DNA of 29,818 bases from Thermoplasmatales archaeon. Lineage in GTDB: Archaea > Thermoplasmatota > Thermoplasmata > Methanomassiliicoccales > Methanomethylophilaceae. Position 1 is the first letter of the stretch; each line of letters opens with the position of its first letter. The stretch covers positions 1-29,818 of the forward strand of contig JAAYKC010000098.1 in assembly GCA_012522645.1 (NCBI GenBank), in the 5' to 3' direction. The notes beneath the pieces are model-generated. The model was not told the DNA's origin. It saw nothing but the letters and a program-made list of their open reading frames with translations, and did no database searches. Positions 1 to 8,977 of this stretch are shown here, piece after piece. Both the position numbers and the translations under genes were made by a program.

Positions 1-1069
1 CCGAGATCATGCTGGAAAGCGCCCGGCCTGACCATATTGTGATGATGTAGCCCATCAGCGATGCCAGTGCCACGCTCAAAAGGAGAGCGGCAAAGGACGG
101 GGTGCACAGCCCTGTGAGGTCCCCTCCCACCAGATCCTTGACTACCAGCATCGTTCCGGACCTGCCGTTGCCTGTAACCGACAGCGTAATGAGGGTGAAT
201 ACGACCGAGGCCGTTCCCACCGATGAGACCATGGATATGAATCTCTCAGGTTTGTCTTCCTTGGATACGATCGCAGCCATCGTGGCACATACGGTGGCCG
301 TCACCCCGGGGAACCATCCTGCCACCCCTCCCGCCAGAACGCCCTTGGTCCCAGGCATCAGATCGTTGCCGCCGGAGCCGTCCTCCTGCTCAGGTATCTC
401 TCCGCTGCCGGCGGATTGGAGTATCGGAGGGACCCCGAAAAGCCCTGTCAACAGAGGGAACAATACGCTGCCGAGACCGGTGGGGCCGCTCCAATCCGAG
501 TTCGACACCATGGACATGCATCCGAGAGCACCGGAGATGGTTATAAGTGCCAGTGCCCATGATTTACGGGCTCTGCCCTTCTCATGCAGAACTGTGGCGG
601 ATATGACAATGATGAGTACCGGGACCGTTACGTACTCCAATATACCGGACAACCCGGACAGCATGACATATTGCAGAGGTATCGCCAGGATTATCGAGAT
701 CGATGCTCCGACAAGGCTCCCGAAGGCCGCTGATCTGACGGCCAGCATGCCTTTGCCTTCCCTGAGCAGCCTGTGACCCGGCAGAAGGGAGAGGCCCTCG
801 TCCGGGTCCGGGGCACCGATGAATACAGAGGGCACGAAATCGGTGAAAGAATGCACGACCGCAGCTGACACGACTGCGGAGGACATCAGCAGAGGGAACT
901 GCTCGGCAGGTATGAATCCGGACATCGCATCCGCGATGAAGGGCATGCTCACCGCCATGAGGATCGCCAGCGTATTCACATGTATCCCCGGGATGAGACC
1001 TGAGGCCGTACCTATGGCAGCACCTATCAGGCTTGCATAGATCACCAGGACTATCAGGGACAGGTCCAT
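1..1069 (-). CDS. TctA/DUF112-family membrane protein, C-terminus cut by window edge
   Basis: Reading the minus strand from an ATG at 1069 gives about 356 open codons running off the left edge with no stop. The product is strongly hydrophobic with many membrane segments. It carries the block GLIPGIHVNTLA near residue 20 and HSFTDFVPSVFIGAPDPDEG near residue 70, followed by LLPGHRLLREGKG, a pattern I associate with the archaeal branch of the TctA/DUF112 permease family. A second Gly-rich block, GGVAGWFPGVTATVCATMAA, lies in the second half, as in the internal repeat of TctA. The bacterial homologue is the large membrane subunit of tripartite tricarboxylate transporters; archaeal members lack the periplasmic receptor and their substrate is unknown. 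No other transporter subunit is visible here. Small plus-strand ORFs in this span are shadows. Confidence 0.8.
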   Translation of the reverse strand, partial: MDLSLIVLVIYASLIGAAIGTASGLIPGIHVNTLAILMAVSMPFIADAMSGFIPAEQFPLLMSSAVVSAAVVHSFTDFVPSVFIGAPDPDEGLSLLPGHRLLREGKGMLAVRSAAFGSLVGASISIILAIPLQYVMLSGLSGILEYVTVPVLIIVISATVLHEKGRARKSWALALITISGALGCMSMVSNSDWSGPTGLGSVLFPLLTGLFGVPPILQSAGSGEIPEQEDGSGGNDLMPGTKGVLAGGVAGWFPGVTATVCATMAAIVSKEDKPERFISMVSSVGTASVVFTLITLSVTGNGRSGTMLVVKDLVGGDLTGLCTPSFAALLLSVALASLMGYIITIWSGRALSSMIS

Positions 1070-1129
1070 GCCCTGATGATCACACGAAGTTTCGTAAAAG
1101 AGGAACAGATACAGTTAGCGTGACCTGTT

Positions 1130-1690
1130 CTAATCCAGGATCCTGACCCTGCCCTCGCTTATCGTCACCTTCAGAAGGGTCTTGATGCTCATGCCTATAC
1201 TGCTCTCCACGGATGCTTTGTTCCCGCTCTTATCGAAGACCATCACTATGTCCGTGATCTCGCACCCTATCCGTTCTCTCATGGCCCGCACCATGGCTGC
1301 GATCGTGCCCCCGGTGCTGAGCACATCGTCCACTATGGCGACCCTGTCTCCCTTGAAGACGGAGTTTATGTACATCACGGATTCAGAGTACCCTGTGTGC
1401 TGGATGATGGAGACCTCACCGGGCAGACCGTAGTTCTTCTTGCGTATCGCAACGTACGGTATGCCCAATTTCCTGGAGATCTCCACGGCAAGAGGTATTC
1501 CCATGGTTTCAGGGGCGGCTATCAGATCGCAGTCGAAATTTCCCACGCTTATCATGGCATCGGTGACCTCATCGATCAGTTCCGGGTCCGCAGGCGGCAC
1601 TCCGTCCGCAACGGGATTCACGAAATAAGGATATCCTTTCCTCATCACTATCGGGCTTCTCAGTACGCTTTCCCGAAGCTTCTCGTACAT
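1130..1690 (-). CDS. hpt: Archaeal hypoxanthine/guanine phosphoribosyltransferase
   Basis: The 186-residue product belongs to the PRTase type I fold and would convert a free purine base plus PRPP to the nucleotide (purine salvage, cytosol). The PRPP-binding loop VAIVDDVLSTGGT is at residues 117-129. The archaeal-type blocks APETMGIPLAVEISRKLGIPYVAIRKK (split by the fold around residues 59-85) and YGLPGEV (87-93) are typical of archaeal Hpt. An upstream in-frame extension (ATGs at 1738 and 1711) exists, but the family begins at MYEKLRESVLRSPIV, so I start at 1690; a G-rich AGGGGG lies just before it. The ATG at 1711 remains possible because it sits closer to the expected transcription start. 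The gene is divergent from tyrS across a short shared promoter. Adenine specificity cannot be excluded. Confidence 0.85.
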   Translation of the reverse strand: MYEKLRESVLRSPIVMRKGYPYFVNPVADGVPPADPELIDEVTDAMISVGNFDCDLIAAPETMGIPLAVEISRKLGIPYVAIRKKNYGLPGEVSIIQHTGYSESVMYINSVFKGDRVAIVDDVLSTGGTIAAMVRAMRERIGCEITDIVMVFDKSGNKASVESSIGMSIKTLLKVTISEGRVRILD

Positions 1691-1733
1691 ATCCCCCTCA
1701 TCGCACTGCATGGATAAATCGCAATGCATGCAC

Positions 1734-1751
1734 ACCATTTATTTATCGAGA
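1734..1751. promoter_or_regulatory. Shared divergent TATA element for hpt and tyrS
   Basis: The A/T stretch accatttatttatcgag reads as TTTATTTAT on plus and ATAAATAAAT on minus. It lies about 28 bases before the tyrS ATG at 1772, and about 30 (ATG 1711) to 50 (ATG 1690) bases before the candidate hpt starts. One roughly symmetric TATA could therefore serve both genes. Inference from spacing only. Confidence 0.45.
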
Positions 1752-1771
1752 GCCTATCGAGGGACGATACG

Positions 1772-2836
1772 ATGAACGCCGAAGAAAGGTATGCGCTCGT
1801 GGCTCGGAACGCAGAAGAGATCGTTACCGAGGAAGAACTGAGAGAGATCCTGAGAACGAAGGAGCATCCCACGGCGTATATAGGGTTCGAGCCCTCCGGG
1901 CTCGTTCACCTGGGCTGGGTCCTTGTCGCATCCAAGATCAGGGACCTGGCGGATGCAGGATTCAAAGTCACAGTGTTCTGGGCTGACTGGCACGCTTACA
2001 TAAATGACAAGCTCGGAGGCGATATCGAGAACATACGCACATGTGCCAGATACATGGAGGATTGCTTCAGGGCCCTGGGCGTCCCCGATGACGGCGTGGA
2101 GTACAAATATGCCTCTGATCTCCTTGACGGGATCGAATACTGGGAGAAGGTCATCAAAGTTGCCAAAGTCACCTCCCTTCAGAGAGTTAAAAGAGCCATG
2201 ACCATCATGGGTCGCAACGAGGATGATGCGGAGATAGATTCATCCAAACTCTTCTATCCCATACTGCAGGCCACGGACATATTCGATCTGGGGGTCGACC
2301 TCTCGTACGCAGGCATGGACCAGAGGCGCGCCAATATGCTGGCCAGGGATGCAGCGGACAAGCTGGGATGGAAGAAGCCCGTCGCTCTGCACACGCCGCT
2401 TCTCCCCGGATTGGCCGGGGGGGACCGCATGAACCCGGCGGCCTCGAAGATGTCGAAGAGCAACCCGGACAGCAGCATCAACATACATGATTCCCCGGAG
2501 GACGTGGGGAGGAAGATGAAGAAGGCTTTCTGCCCTCCTGAGCCGGGTACAGAGGATGTGAACCCTGTATTGATGCTCTGCAAGTACATCATATTCCCGA
2601 GATTGGGCAGACTTGACATCACCAGACCGGAGAAATTCGGCGGGCCTGTCTCTTTCAATGATTACGAGTCCCTTACGAATGCGTACTTCTCCGGAGAACT
2701 TCATCCTATGGACCTGAAGAAGGGCACGGCTGACGGCATAACTGCCTGCATAGAGCCGGTCAGTGCTTACTTCGAGAAGAGGCCCGAGAATCTGGAAGCT
2801 GTGAGAGAAGTACTGCGGAAATTAAACAAGCTCTGA
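1772..2836 (+). CDS. tyrS: Tyrosyl-tRNA synthetase (archaeal type)
   Basis: The 354-residue class I synthetase charges tRNA-Tyr. The HIGH-like motif is HLGW at residues 46-49, preceded by AYIGFEPSG, which is typical of archaeal and eukaryotic TyrRS. The tyrosine-binding block SYAGMDQRR is at 178-186 and the KMSKS loop at 226-230. The C-terminal part fits the short archaeal anticodon-binding domain, with no S4 domain as in bacterial TyrS. A longer in-frame ORF begins at 1724, but the family start MNAEERYALVARN fits the ATG at 1772, which also suits the TATA box at about 1743. The last 15 bases overlap the end of the convergent DHH gene. TrpRS is the nearest alternative, but the AYIGFEPSG block and length favour TyrRS. 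Confidence 0.95.
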   Translation: MNAEERYALVARNAEEIVTEEELREILRTKEHPTAYIGFEPSGLVHLGWVLVASKIRDLADAGFKVTVFWADWHAYINDKLGGDIENIRTCARYMEDCFRALGVPDDGVEYKYASDLLDGIEYWEKVIKVAKVTSLQRVKRAMTIMGRNEDDAEIDSSKLFYPILQATDIFDLGVDLSYAGMDQRRANMLARDAADKLGWKKPVALHTPLLPGLAGGDRMNPAASKMSKSNPDSSINIHDSPEDVGRKMKKAFCPPEPGTEDVNPVLMLCKYIIFPRLGRLDITRPEKFGGPVSFNDYESLTNAYFSGELHPMDLKKGTADGITACIEPVSAYFEKRPENLEAVREVLRKLNKL

Positions 2837-3781
2837 TCCGGATTTTATCCTGCGGAACTCGTCCATAGTACGCTTCGTGCACATGTTCAGCATGGCTTCG
2901 GCATCGCCTGTTCCTGATATCCCGGCGGCGGCCCCGTGACCGCCTCCGTCCGAACAGGTCTCAGTGCCCAGATCCGCCAGCATGTCCCCCAGGTGCAGGC
3001 CGCGCCTGACCATCTCCTGAGTTGCCCTGGAGCTTATCCTGAAGGCATCATCTCTCTGAGATGCTACGAATGCCACATCGGCACCTGCGGACAGGAGCCC
3101 TTTGCAACAGGATGCTTCGAAGCTGCCGCTCAGGGATACGGCAACCAGCATATCGCCAACCCTCTCGAATCTTGAACGGCCCAGGCATTTCACTACGGCG
3201 GTCCTTTCCGACATGGACTGATCCACTCTCATGAGCGACAGGACCTCATCCATCTCCAGGGAGCCGCATTCCATGATCTCAGCGAATGCCCTCAGGGTCG
3301 CGGCGGTAGCGAACTGCAGATGCCCGGTGTCAGTGATCATCCCGCCGAGAAGTGCCAGATGCACATCCTTGCCTATAACGGGACATCCTTTCACGAGATC
3401 CCATATTATCTCAGAGCAGGATGTGCGGGTATCATCGCATATAAGATCCATTGAGGACCATTTGCCTGTAGGTATGTGATGATCTATGATCAGGCTGCCC
3501 TCCGGGATTTCTATGTCCCCTTCGATCTGATCCGGTGACGAGGTATCGACGACCACTATCAGCTCAGGATTGCCGATATCACAGGATTCGGAGACATCTA
3601 TACCCAATTTCTCTTTCACGACACGGGTGACCCTGTCAAGGCCCCCGGGGGCGTATATCCGGGCAGGAGGGAAGCATTCTGCCAAGGCATAGGCGGATCC
3701 TATCGCATCCATGTCCGCGTTGCCGTGGACAAGTATTACCTTCTCACTGCCTCTGAGCCTTTCAATCGCCTGTGCGAGCAT
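2822..3781 (-). CDS. DHH-family phosphoesterase (RecJ / nanoRNase-like)
   Basis: The 319-residue protein has the DHH superfamily layout. HGNADMDAIGS (residues 19-29) carries metal-binding residues, with Asn-Ala-Asp in place of the usual Asn-Pro-Asp. VVVDTSS is at 76-82, the signature IDHHIP at 99-104, and the C-terminal DHHA1 motif GGGHGAAAG at 279-287. Single-domain DHH-DHHA1 proteins of this size include NrnA-type nanoRNases, pAp phosphatases and archaeal RecJ-like nucleases; I cannot choose between them. The stop lies inside the last codons of tyrS (15-bp tail-to-tail overlap). Confidence 0.88.
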   Translation of the reverse strand: MLAQAIERLRGSEKVILVHGNADMDAIGSAYALAECFPPARIYAPGGLDRVTRVVKEKLGIDVSESCDIGNPELIVVVDTSSPDQIEGDIEIPEGSLIIDHHIPTGKWSSMDLICDDTRTSCSEIIWDLVKGCPVIGKDVHLALLGGMITDTGHLQFATAATLRAFAEIMECGSLEMDEVLSLMRVDQSMSERTAVVKCLGRSRFERVGDMLVAVSLSGSFEASCCKGLLSAGADVAFVASQRDDAFRISSRATQEMVRRGLHLGDMLADLGTETCSDGGGHGAAAGISGTGDAEAMLNMCTKRTMDEFRRIKSGSELV

Positions 3782-3885
3782 GGAGCCTCCTATAGACTCC
3801 TGTCAGATAAAATGATGACTGCCCCGCAGGTGCCAGTCCTCGATATTATGAACCGCATGATGCATCTTATGCGCAGAGCTGAGCA

Positions 3886-4242
3886 TCATGCAGAGGCCCA
3901 TATTATGGAGAATGCCATGAAGAGAACCAGTATGTTGATGCCTATCGTCAGTATCAGAATGGCATCACGGATCACAACGGAACTGTATTCCTTTCCCCTT
4001 CCGATGAAACGTGCCAGATAGATCAACAGCACATTCATCAATGAGACCAAAACAGGTATGATCATCATCTCTGCGAAACCGGCATACCTGTCAGGCTGAC
4101 CCGCCTCGTAATGGATCGGTATCGTCCCGGGGAATGCCAGTGCGGATGCTGTCATGAATGCCCACAGGATCAGCCAGAGCACCACTGTCAACCATTCAAG
4201 GGTGTCGGCCGGGATAAGGATGCTCTTGGTGTCCTTTCTCAT
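3886..4242 (-). CDS. Small DUF1648-type membrane protein
   Basis: The 118-residue protein has three predicted membrane helices, at about 17-37, 57-77 and 93-114. Between the first two lies IPIHYEAGQPDRYAGF (residues 41-56), matching the DUF1648 signature (P-x-H-Y-x-x-x-G-x-P-D). Family members are membrane proteins, in some bacteria linked to SdpI-like immunity; the archaeal role is unknown. It stands alone between the DHH gene and the 16S rRNA trailer. An A/T stretch cataatatcg near 3840-3850 could be the promoter of the DHH gene rather than of this one. Confidence 0.75.
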   Translation of the reverse strand: MRKDTKSILIPADTLEWLTVVLWLILWAFMTASALAFPGTIPIHYEAGQPDRYAGFAEMMIIPVLVSLMNVLLIYLARFIGRGKEYSSVVIRDAILILTIGINILVLFMAFSIIWASA

Positions 4243-4332
4243 ATTATGGTCCGATAAACCGCATTGCGATAAAAAGAATGGTATGAAGAGAGCACGGATG
4301 AAGGCATCCGCTGCTTCAGATATAATGGCAAA

Positions 4333-4349
4333 TGACGTTCGATGCTACG
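4333..4349 (-). repeat. 3' strand of the pre-16S rRNA processing stem
   Basis: The plus-strand sequence tgacgttcgatgctacg is the exact reverse complement of 6054-6070. The two 17-base arms flank the 16S gene, about 112 bases beyond its 3' end and 122 bases before its 5' end. In the minus-strand transcript they pair into a perfect 17-bp helix that closes the 16S domain, as expected for the archaeal pre-rRNA stem cut by the splicing-type endonuclease. I did not resolve a clear bulge-helix-bulge. Confidence 0.85.
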
Positions 4350-4358
4350 TTTGATGCA

Positions 4359-4400
4359 TGGCAAGCTGCCAAGGAATCGCGGGAAGTCCGAGAGACTTCC
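4359..4400. repeat. Two consecutive hairpins in the 16S trailer
   Basis: Arms TGGCA/TGCCA (4359-4363 with 4367-4371, loop AGC) and GGAAGTC/GACTTCC (4382-4388 with 4394-4400, five-base loop) lie between the 16S 3' end and the processing stem. The second hairpin is followed on the plus strand by a T-rich run, but no plus-strand gene upstream needs a terminator, so folding inside the pre-16S trailer is the simpler reading. Confidence 0.55.
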
Positions 4401-4434
4401 TTGCTTTCATTTTATACACACATAGTTTTTTTGA

Positions 4435-4456
4435 GGGTGGGGCCGAAGCCCCACCC
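4435..4456 (-). repeat. GC-rich UUCG hairpin directly after the 16S 3' end
   Basis: Nine-base arms (4435-4443 and 4448-4456) enclose CGAA on plus, giving a C(UUCG)G tetraloop in the minus-strand RNA. It begins five bases after the mature 3' end and is followed in the RNA by an A-run rather than a U-run. It is therefore not a bacterial-type terminator; it may protect or guide 3' end processing. Confidence 0.7.
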
Positions 4457-4461
4457 TGCGT

Positions 4462-5932
<1,471 letters not shown>

Positions 5933-6030
5933 AAATCACTTTGACTTATTTCACGTCAATTATGATGGATGAAATTTGAAACTGGCAGTTTACCATGTTT
6001 CACCGCTGTCCCGTCAAACGGCACACTCTT

Positions 6031-6070
6031 GAATGTCCGTCTAACGGAACATTCGTAGCATCGAACGTCA
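6031..6070 (-). repeat. 16S leader hairpin and 5' strand of the processing stem
   Basis: 6054-6070 (cgtagcatcgaacgtca) is the partner of 4333-4349. Immediately inside it, 6031-6054 folds into its own hairpin: GAATGTCCGT pairs with ACGG-A-ACATTC around CTA, with one bulged base. Together they form the 5' side of the pre-16S structure. Confidence 0.8.
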
Positions 6071-6173
6071 GAACTCGAGAGGTCACGCCAGAAGGCGGAG
6101 ATCTCGGCTCTCCATCTCGCAAGGCTGGCCAAACCAGGCAGGTATTCCGCCTGATGCCACACCGAGCATCCCT

Positions 6174-6197
6174 CGTATAACGGTTGAGTATATAACG
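6174..6197 (-). promoter_or_regulatory. Tandem TATA boxes of the 16S rRNA promoter
   Basis: On the minus strand CCGTTATATACTC (around 6186-6198) is followed by a near-copy CCGTTATACG (6174-6183). A start about 25 bases downstream of the first box would fall near 6167, giving a leader of about 235 bases. Two boxes in a row suggest two start sites for a heavily used gene. A third TATA-like TTTTTATAC sits at 6256-6264. Confidence 0.55.
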
Positions 6198-6250
6198 GTT
6201 ATGGTACCGCCTTTTTCCTCAACCCCCACACGGGAATTAACATCTAAGTG

Positions 6251-6467
6251 CTGGGTGTATAAAAACCCACCGAGGAGTCTCCTGCAGAGACACCCAGATG
6301 TTGCCGGGCGCCTACTCCATCAACCCGTTTTAAGAGCAGAGAAGGCTCGCATCCGAGCACGAACGAACGGCTTGGCGGGGAATCCCGCAGAACAGATCCG
6401 TCGGAAGGACGGACAGCTCCGGCCGGACAGAATATCAGCTGACGGATCCGAGCCCTGACAGAACGGG
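6251..6467. other. Unassigned structured, gene-less segment (candidate ncRNA)
   Basis: The stretch between the 16S promoter and tRNA-Ser has no credible gene but many complementary arms. CTGGGTGT/ACACCCAG pair at 6251-6258 with 6290-6297 around a GTCTC/GAGAC hairpin (6277-6291). CCCGTT (6324-6329) pairs with AACGGG (6462-6467), GGCTCG (6344-6349) with CGAGCC (6449-6454), and GATCCGTC (6395-6402) with GACGGATC (6441-6448), all nested. Inside are local hairpins GCGGG/CCCGC and TCCGTC/GACGGA. A TATA-like tgtataaaaac at 6256-6266 could start a plus-strand RNA near 6285. Strand is not determined. I could not find the conserved cores of RNase P RNA or SRP RNA. Confidence 0.4.
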
Positions 6468-6486
6468 ATTTCCCCTAATCCAAACC

Positions 6487-6497
6487 TTTAATATGGT
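6487..6497 (+). promoter_or_regulatory. TATA box of tRNA-Ser
   Basis: The sequence tttaatatggt is centred about 27 bases before the mature tRNA 5' end at 6519, the normal archaeal distance for a short-leader tRNA transcript. Confidence 0.6.
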
Positions 6498-6518
6498 AAA
6501 TCCATACGCTGTGATGAA

Positions 6519-6606
6519 GTGGGGGTGGCCCAGCCTGGTAAGGCGATAGACTGCTAATCTATTGTCCCACAAGGACCCGCGAGTTCGAATCTCGCCCCCC
6601 ACGCCA
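6519..6606 (+). tRNA. tRNA-Ser (GCU anticodon), with encoded CCA
   Basis: The acceptor stem GTGGGGG pairs with CCCCCAC, followed by discriminator G (6603) and an encoded CCA (6604-6606). The anticodon arm is ATAGA-CTGCTAA-TCTAT, giving anticodon GCT for AGC/AGU serine codons. The extra arm around TGTCCC...GGACCC is long, as required for tRNA-Ser. The T arm is GCGAG-TTCGAAT-CTCGC. Mature length without CCA is 85 bases. No intron. Confidence 0.97.
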
Positions 6607-6822
6607 TTATTAAAATCAAAATCGGTGATCTGTGCACCTAATCGCGTATATGTGATCCCATATAGAGAAAGCTGTCGCTGAAAATATGTCGAAATGACCG
6701 CCTTGTTCTGTAACGGGTACGTCGTGTGCCGTTCATATCCATACTATATCATTATAGGGAACAGCCCCGGATCTGCAGGGCTCGATTTTAACTCCTGTAG
6801 CTCCTTTCCCAAGATGATACTT

Positions 6823-7392
6823 ATGTCGCTCATTACAAGGAACAGAACAGACAGGGTGATGATGTTCGTGGATGTCAGGAATGTCACCAAGAGCGTTCAG
6901 ATTAACGAGAATAAGATATTCAGACTGGACTTTTACGCTTTGGCCGTGCAACTCCTCGAGGGGAGGGAGCTCGTGGCCGCTTACGTCTTCGATACGAGAA
7001 TGCCTTTCGGGGAGGATGACAGATCGAAGAAATTCCATGACAGGTTAAGATACATGGGATACAGGGTGGTCGCAAGGGAAGCATATGATCCGAACCGGGA
7101 GGAGCAGAAGGAGGTCGACGTGGCAATGGCCTGCGAGATGGTCGTGCACGCACTTCGGGATCATTACGACGTTGCGATCGTGGTCAGCGGGGACCGGGAT
7201 TTCATACCGGCCATACAGCAGATCCAATCCGCAGGGAAGAAGGTGGAGGTGGCCGCTTTCGCCAATTCGGTGGGCAGCGAGATGCGCAAGGCGGGAGATA
7301 ATTTCCATGAGCTGGAGAAAATGCCTCTGCTCTCGGTATTCAACCCGCCTGAAGAGATCGTTGCCGAGGGTTCGGAAGAGGAGGCGGAATGA
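6823..7392 (+). CDS. NYN-domain (LabA/DUF88, PIN-like) putative ribonuclease
   Basis: The 189-residue protein has the NYN fold signature: FVDVRN (Asp17), KEVDVAMACEMV (Asp99) and VVSGDRDFIPAI (Asp124 and Asp126). These acidic residues form the PIN-like metal site, so catalytic RNase activity is plausible. An Asp-Glu-rich tail ends the protein. The longer ORF from 6694 is unlikely because residues before about 6814 look non-coding. ATGs at 6814 and 6823 are both possible, and gattttaactcc near 6785 could be a TATA box for a leaderless message. The next gene starts 1 base after its stop, so the two are probably co-translated. Confidence 0.8.
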   Translation: MSLITRNRTDRVMMFVDVRNVTKSVQINENKIFRLDFYALAVQLLEGRELVAAYVFDTRMPFGEDDRSKKFHDRLRYMGYRVVAREAYDPNREEQKEVDVAMACEMVVHALRDHYDVAIVVSGDRDFIPAIQQIQSAGKKVEVAAFANSVGSEMRKAGDNFHELEKMPLLSVFNPPEEIVAEGSEEEAE

Positions 7393-7393
7393 T

Positions 7394-8239
7394 ATGGACT
7401 TCTACAAGCTTCGGAAAGAGCTCAGTGACAAATGGAGTCTCGAGGACGACGATTGGAGCGAATTGGAAAAGACTGCTATCCTCTCCTTCGAAAGGGATGT
7501 TGACAGCAACAACATATTCTCGAAGTACGGGGGCCGGATGGTCTTCAGACACAAGAATCATGAGGACAGGATATTCGAGGGGGAGACCTGGATATGCTCA
7601 CTCGTTCTGAAAAACAACTATTACTTCGCCAAGGGACTGCAGAGGCTTGACGGGTCCTTCATGCTGGAGCTCAAGAGGGAGCAGATGGAGGACATAGCCG
7701 ATGCCGTCTGGAACAGTCAGAAGGATAAGATCGAGCCTGTCCTTGAGGAGAAGTACAAGGAAGTGATGAAGAAGGCCGTCGGTGAGAAAGTAGCAGAGGC
7801 TGTCGACGAGAAGGACAGTGAGATCAGGGACCTCAATGCCCAAATAGAGGAATTGGAGCAGAGGGACTCCGAAAACCGCCAGATAATATTGTCCCTGGAG
7901 GAGAAGGTCCGCAAAGCGGAGAGCCGGCCGATGGTGCCTCTGGATGCTCCTGCGATGCCTCCGTCTGCCTCACTGTTCCGCACCGACAGGGCAGAGGTCG
8001 AGAGGATCGGACCGGACGAGCTGTACAGTAAGGATTTCAACAGAACGAGATACTTCGTCCACATCAGCTCAGACTACAGGATCCTGCTGGTGCGTCCTCA
8101 TGACAGCGGCGACGTGATCTGCATAGACAACAAAATAGTGCTCAACGGCCTGAGCATGGCCCTGCAATTCTCCGGCCCGACTCAGATGATATCGGAGTAC
8201 AGCCCGGAATACGGCGGGATATTGATACATCTGAGATGA
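7394..8239 (+). CDS. Coiled-coil protein of unknown function, partner of the NYN gene
   Basis: I do not recognise a named family. The 281-residue product has a globular N-terminal region (1-105), a long charged helical stretch at about 110-178 with heptad-like EEK/KEV/EELEQ spacing predicting a coiled coil, a Pro-rich linker (179-193), and a C-terminal beta-rich domain (200-281) containing RYFVHISSDYRILLVRPHDSG. The frame opens further upstream to 7085, but that part only shadows the NYN gene. The ATG at 7394 lies 1 base after the NYN stop, within ATGATATGG, a strong coupling signal. A structural or regulatory subunit for the NYN nuclease is my inference. Confidence 0.75.
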   Translation: MDFYKLRKELSDKWSLEDDDWSELEKTAILSFERDVDSNNIFSKYGGRMVFRHKNHEDRIFEGETWICSLVLKNNYYFAKGLQRLDGSFMLELKREQMEDIADAVWNSQKDKIEPVLEEKYKEVMKKAVGEKVAEAVDEKDSEIRDLNAQIEELEQRDSENRQIILSLEEKVRKAESRPMVPLDAPAMPPSASLFRTDRAEVERIGPDELYSKDFNRTRYFVHISSDYRILLVRPHDSGDVICIDNKIVLNGLSMALQFSGPTQMISEYSPEYGGILIHLR

Positions 8240-8280
8240 ATTTCGGAGGAGATATATCCGCGTAAATGCATCACAGTCTT

Positions 8281-8916
8281 ATGAGATTCCTCGTCATAAC
8301 CGATCTTCATCAGAAGAGATCAATGGTCCCCCGCATAAATCAATCCTATAAGGACAACGGCTGCGATGCTCTCCTGTGCCTCGGGGACGTCACCGACCTG
8401 GGCACTGCGGAGGATGCGGCAGAGATCCTCTCCATGATGGACGGCAATGTGTATGCCATACCGGGCAACTGCGATCCCCTGGACACCCCTGCGAGGATCG
8501 CTTCTGTCGTCAACGATGTCCACGGCAAGAGATTCTCAGTGGGAGGCATCGGGTTCGCCGCCCTGGGAGGGTCCAACCCCACCATATTCAACACGCCCTT
8601 CGAATATGAGGAAGAGGAGATAACGAGGCTCTTGGAGCCCATATCCTTCGAAGGGATGGTACTGATGACCCACGCGCCCTCATACGGCATGCTGGACGAG
8701 ATACCGTCCGGTGCGAATGTGGGCAGCAGAGCCATATCCGAAGTGGTGAGGAAATACCGTCCGATAGCGGCTCTGTCAGGGCATATCCATGAGGCCGTCG
8801 GCATAGTGGAGAAGAACGGCACCTTATTCATGAACCCCGGGCCTGCCAGAGAAGGCAGGGCAGGAGTATTGGAAGTGGATCAGAAGAGCGTGTCAGCCGA
8901 GCTTGTGAAGCTCTGA
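8281..8916 (+). CDS. YfcE/MJ0936-type metallophosphoesterase
   Basis: The 211-residue calcineurin-like phosphoesterase has the metal-site motifs in order: ITDLH (Asp8, His10), GDVTD (Asp36), PGNCD (Asn63), THAP and GHIHE. Homologues hydrolyse phosphodiesters in vitro; the natural substrate is unknown. The ATG at 8266 would add MHHSL; the family starts at MRFLVITDLH, so 8281 is preferred. A GGAGGAGAT sits 15-30 bases upstream, which is loose for either start. It follows the coiled-coil gene by 41 bases on the same strand and may be co-transcribed. Confidence 0.88.
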   Translation: MRFLVITDLHQKRSMVPRINQSYKDNGCDALLCLGDVTDLGTAEDAAEILSMMDGNVYAIPGNCDPLDTPARIASVVNDVHGKRFSVGGIGFAALGGSNPTIFNTPFEYEEEEITRLLEPISFEGMVLMTHAPSYGMLDEIPSGANVGSRAISEVVRKYRPIAALSGHIHEAVGIVEKNGTLFMNPGPAREGRAGVLEVDQKSVSAELVKL

Positions 8917-8939
8917 CCGGAATCCGAATCTCAAAGAAG

Positions 8940-8949
8940 ATTTATATAC
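8940..8949 (+). promoter_or_regulatory. TATA box of the S8e gene
   Basis: The sequence gatttatatac, about 33 bases before the ATG at 8978, is the clearest TATA box in the window. A start near 8970 leaves a very short leader. Confidence 0.7.
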
Positions 8950-8977
8950 AGAACCATGCTTAGATGGCTCGGTTAAC

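Noticed and set aside
4435..4456. Intrinsic terminator of the 16S gene
   Set aside because: On the minus strand the hairpin is followed by A, not U, and the processing stem lies further downstream, so transcription must continue past it.
6251..6480. RNase P RNA or SRP RNA
   Set aside because: GACAGAA-like strings occur near 6426 and 6457, but the partner GAGGAAAGUC core is missing and the span is short; the SRP domain with its GGAA loop and A-rich bulge is also not found.
6511..6517. Box C (GTGATGA) of a C/D guide RNA
   Set aside because: It directly abuts the tRNA and no matching D box or terminal stem was seen.
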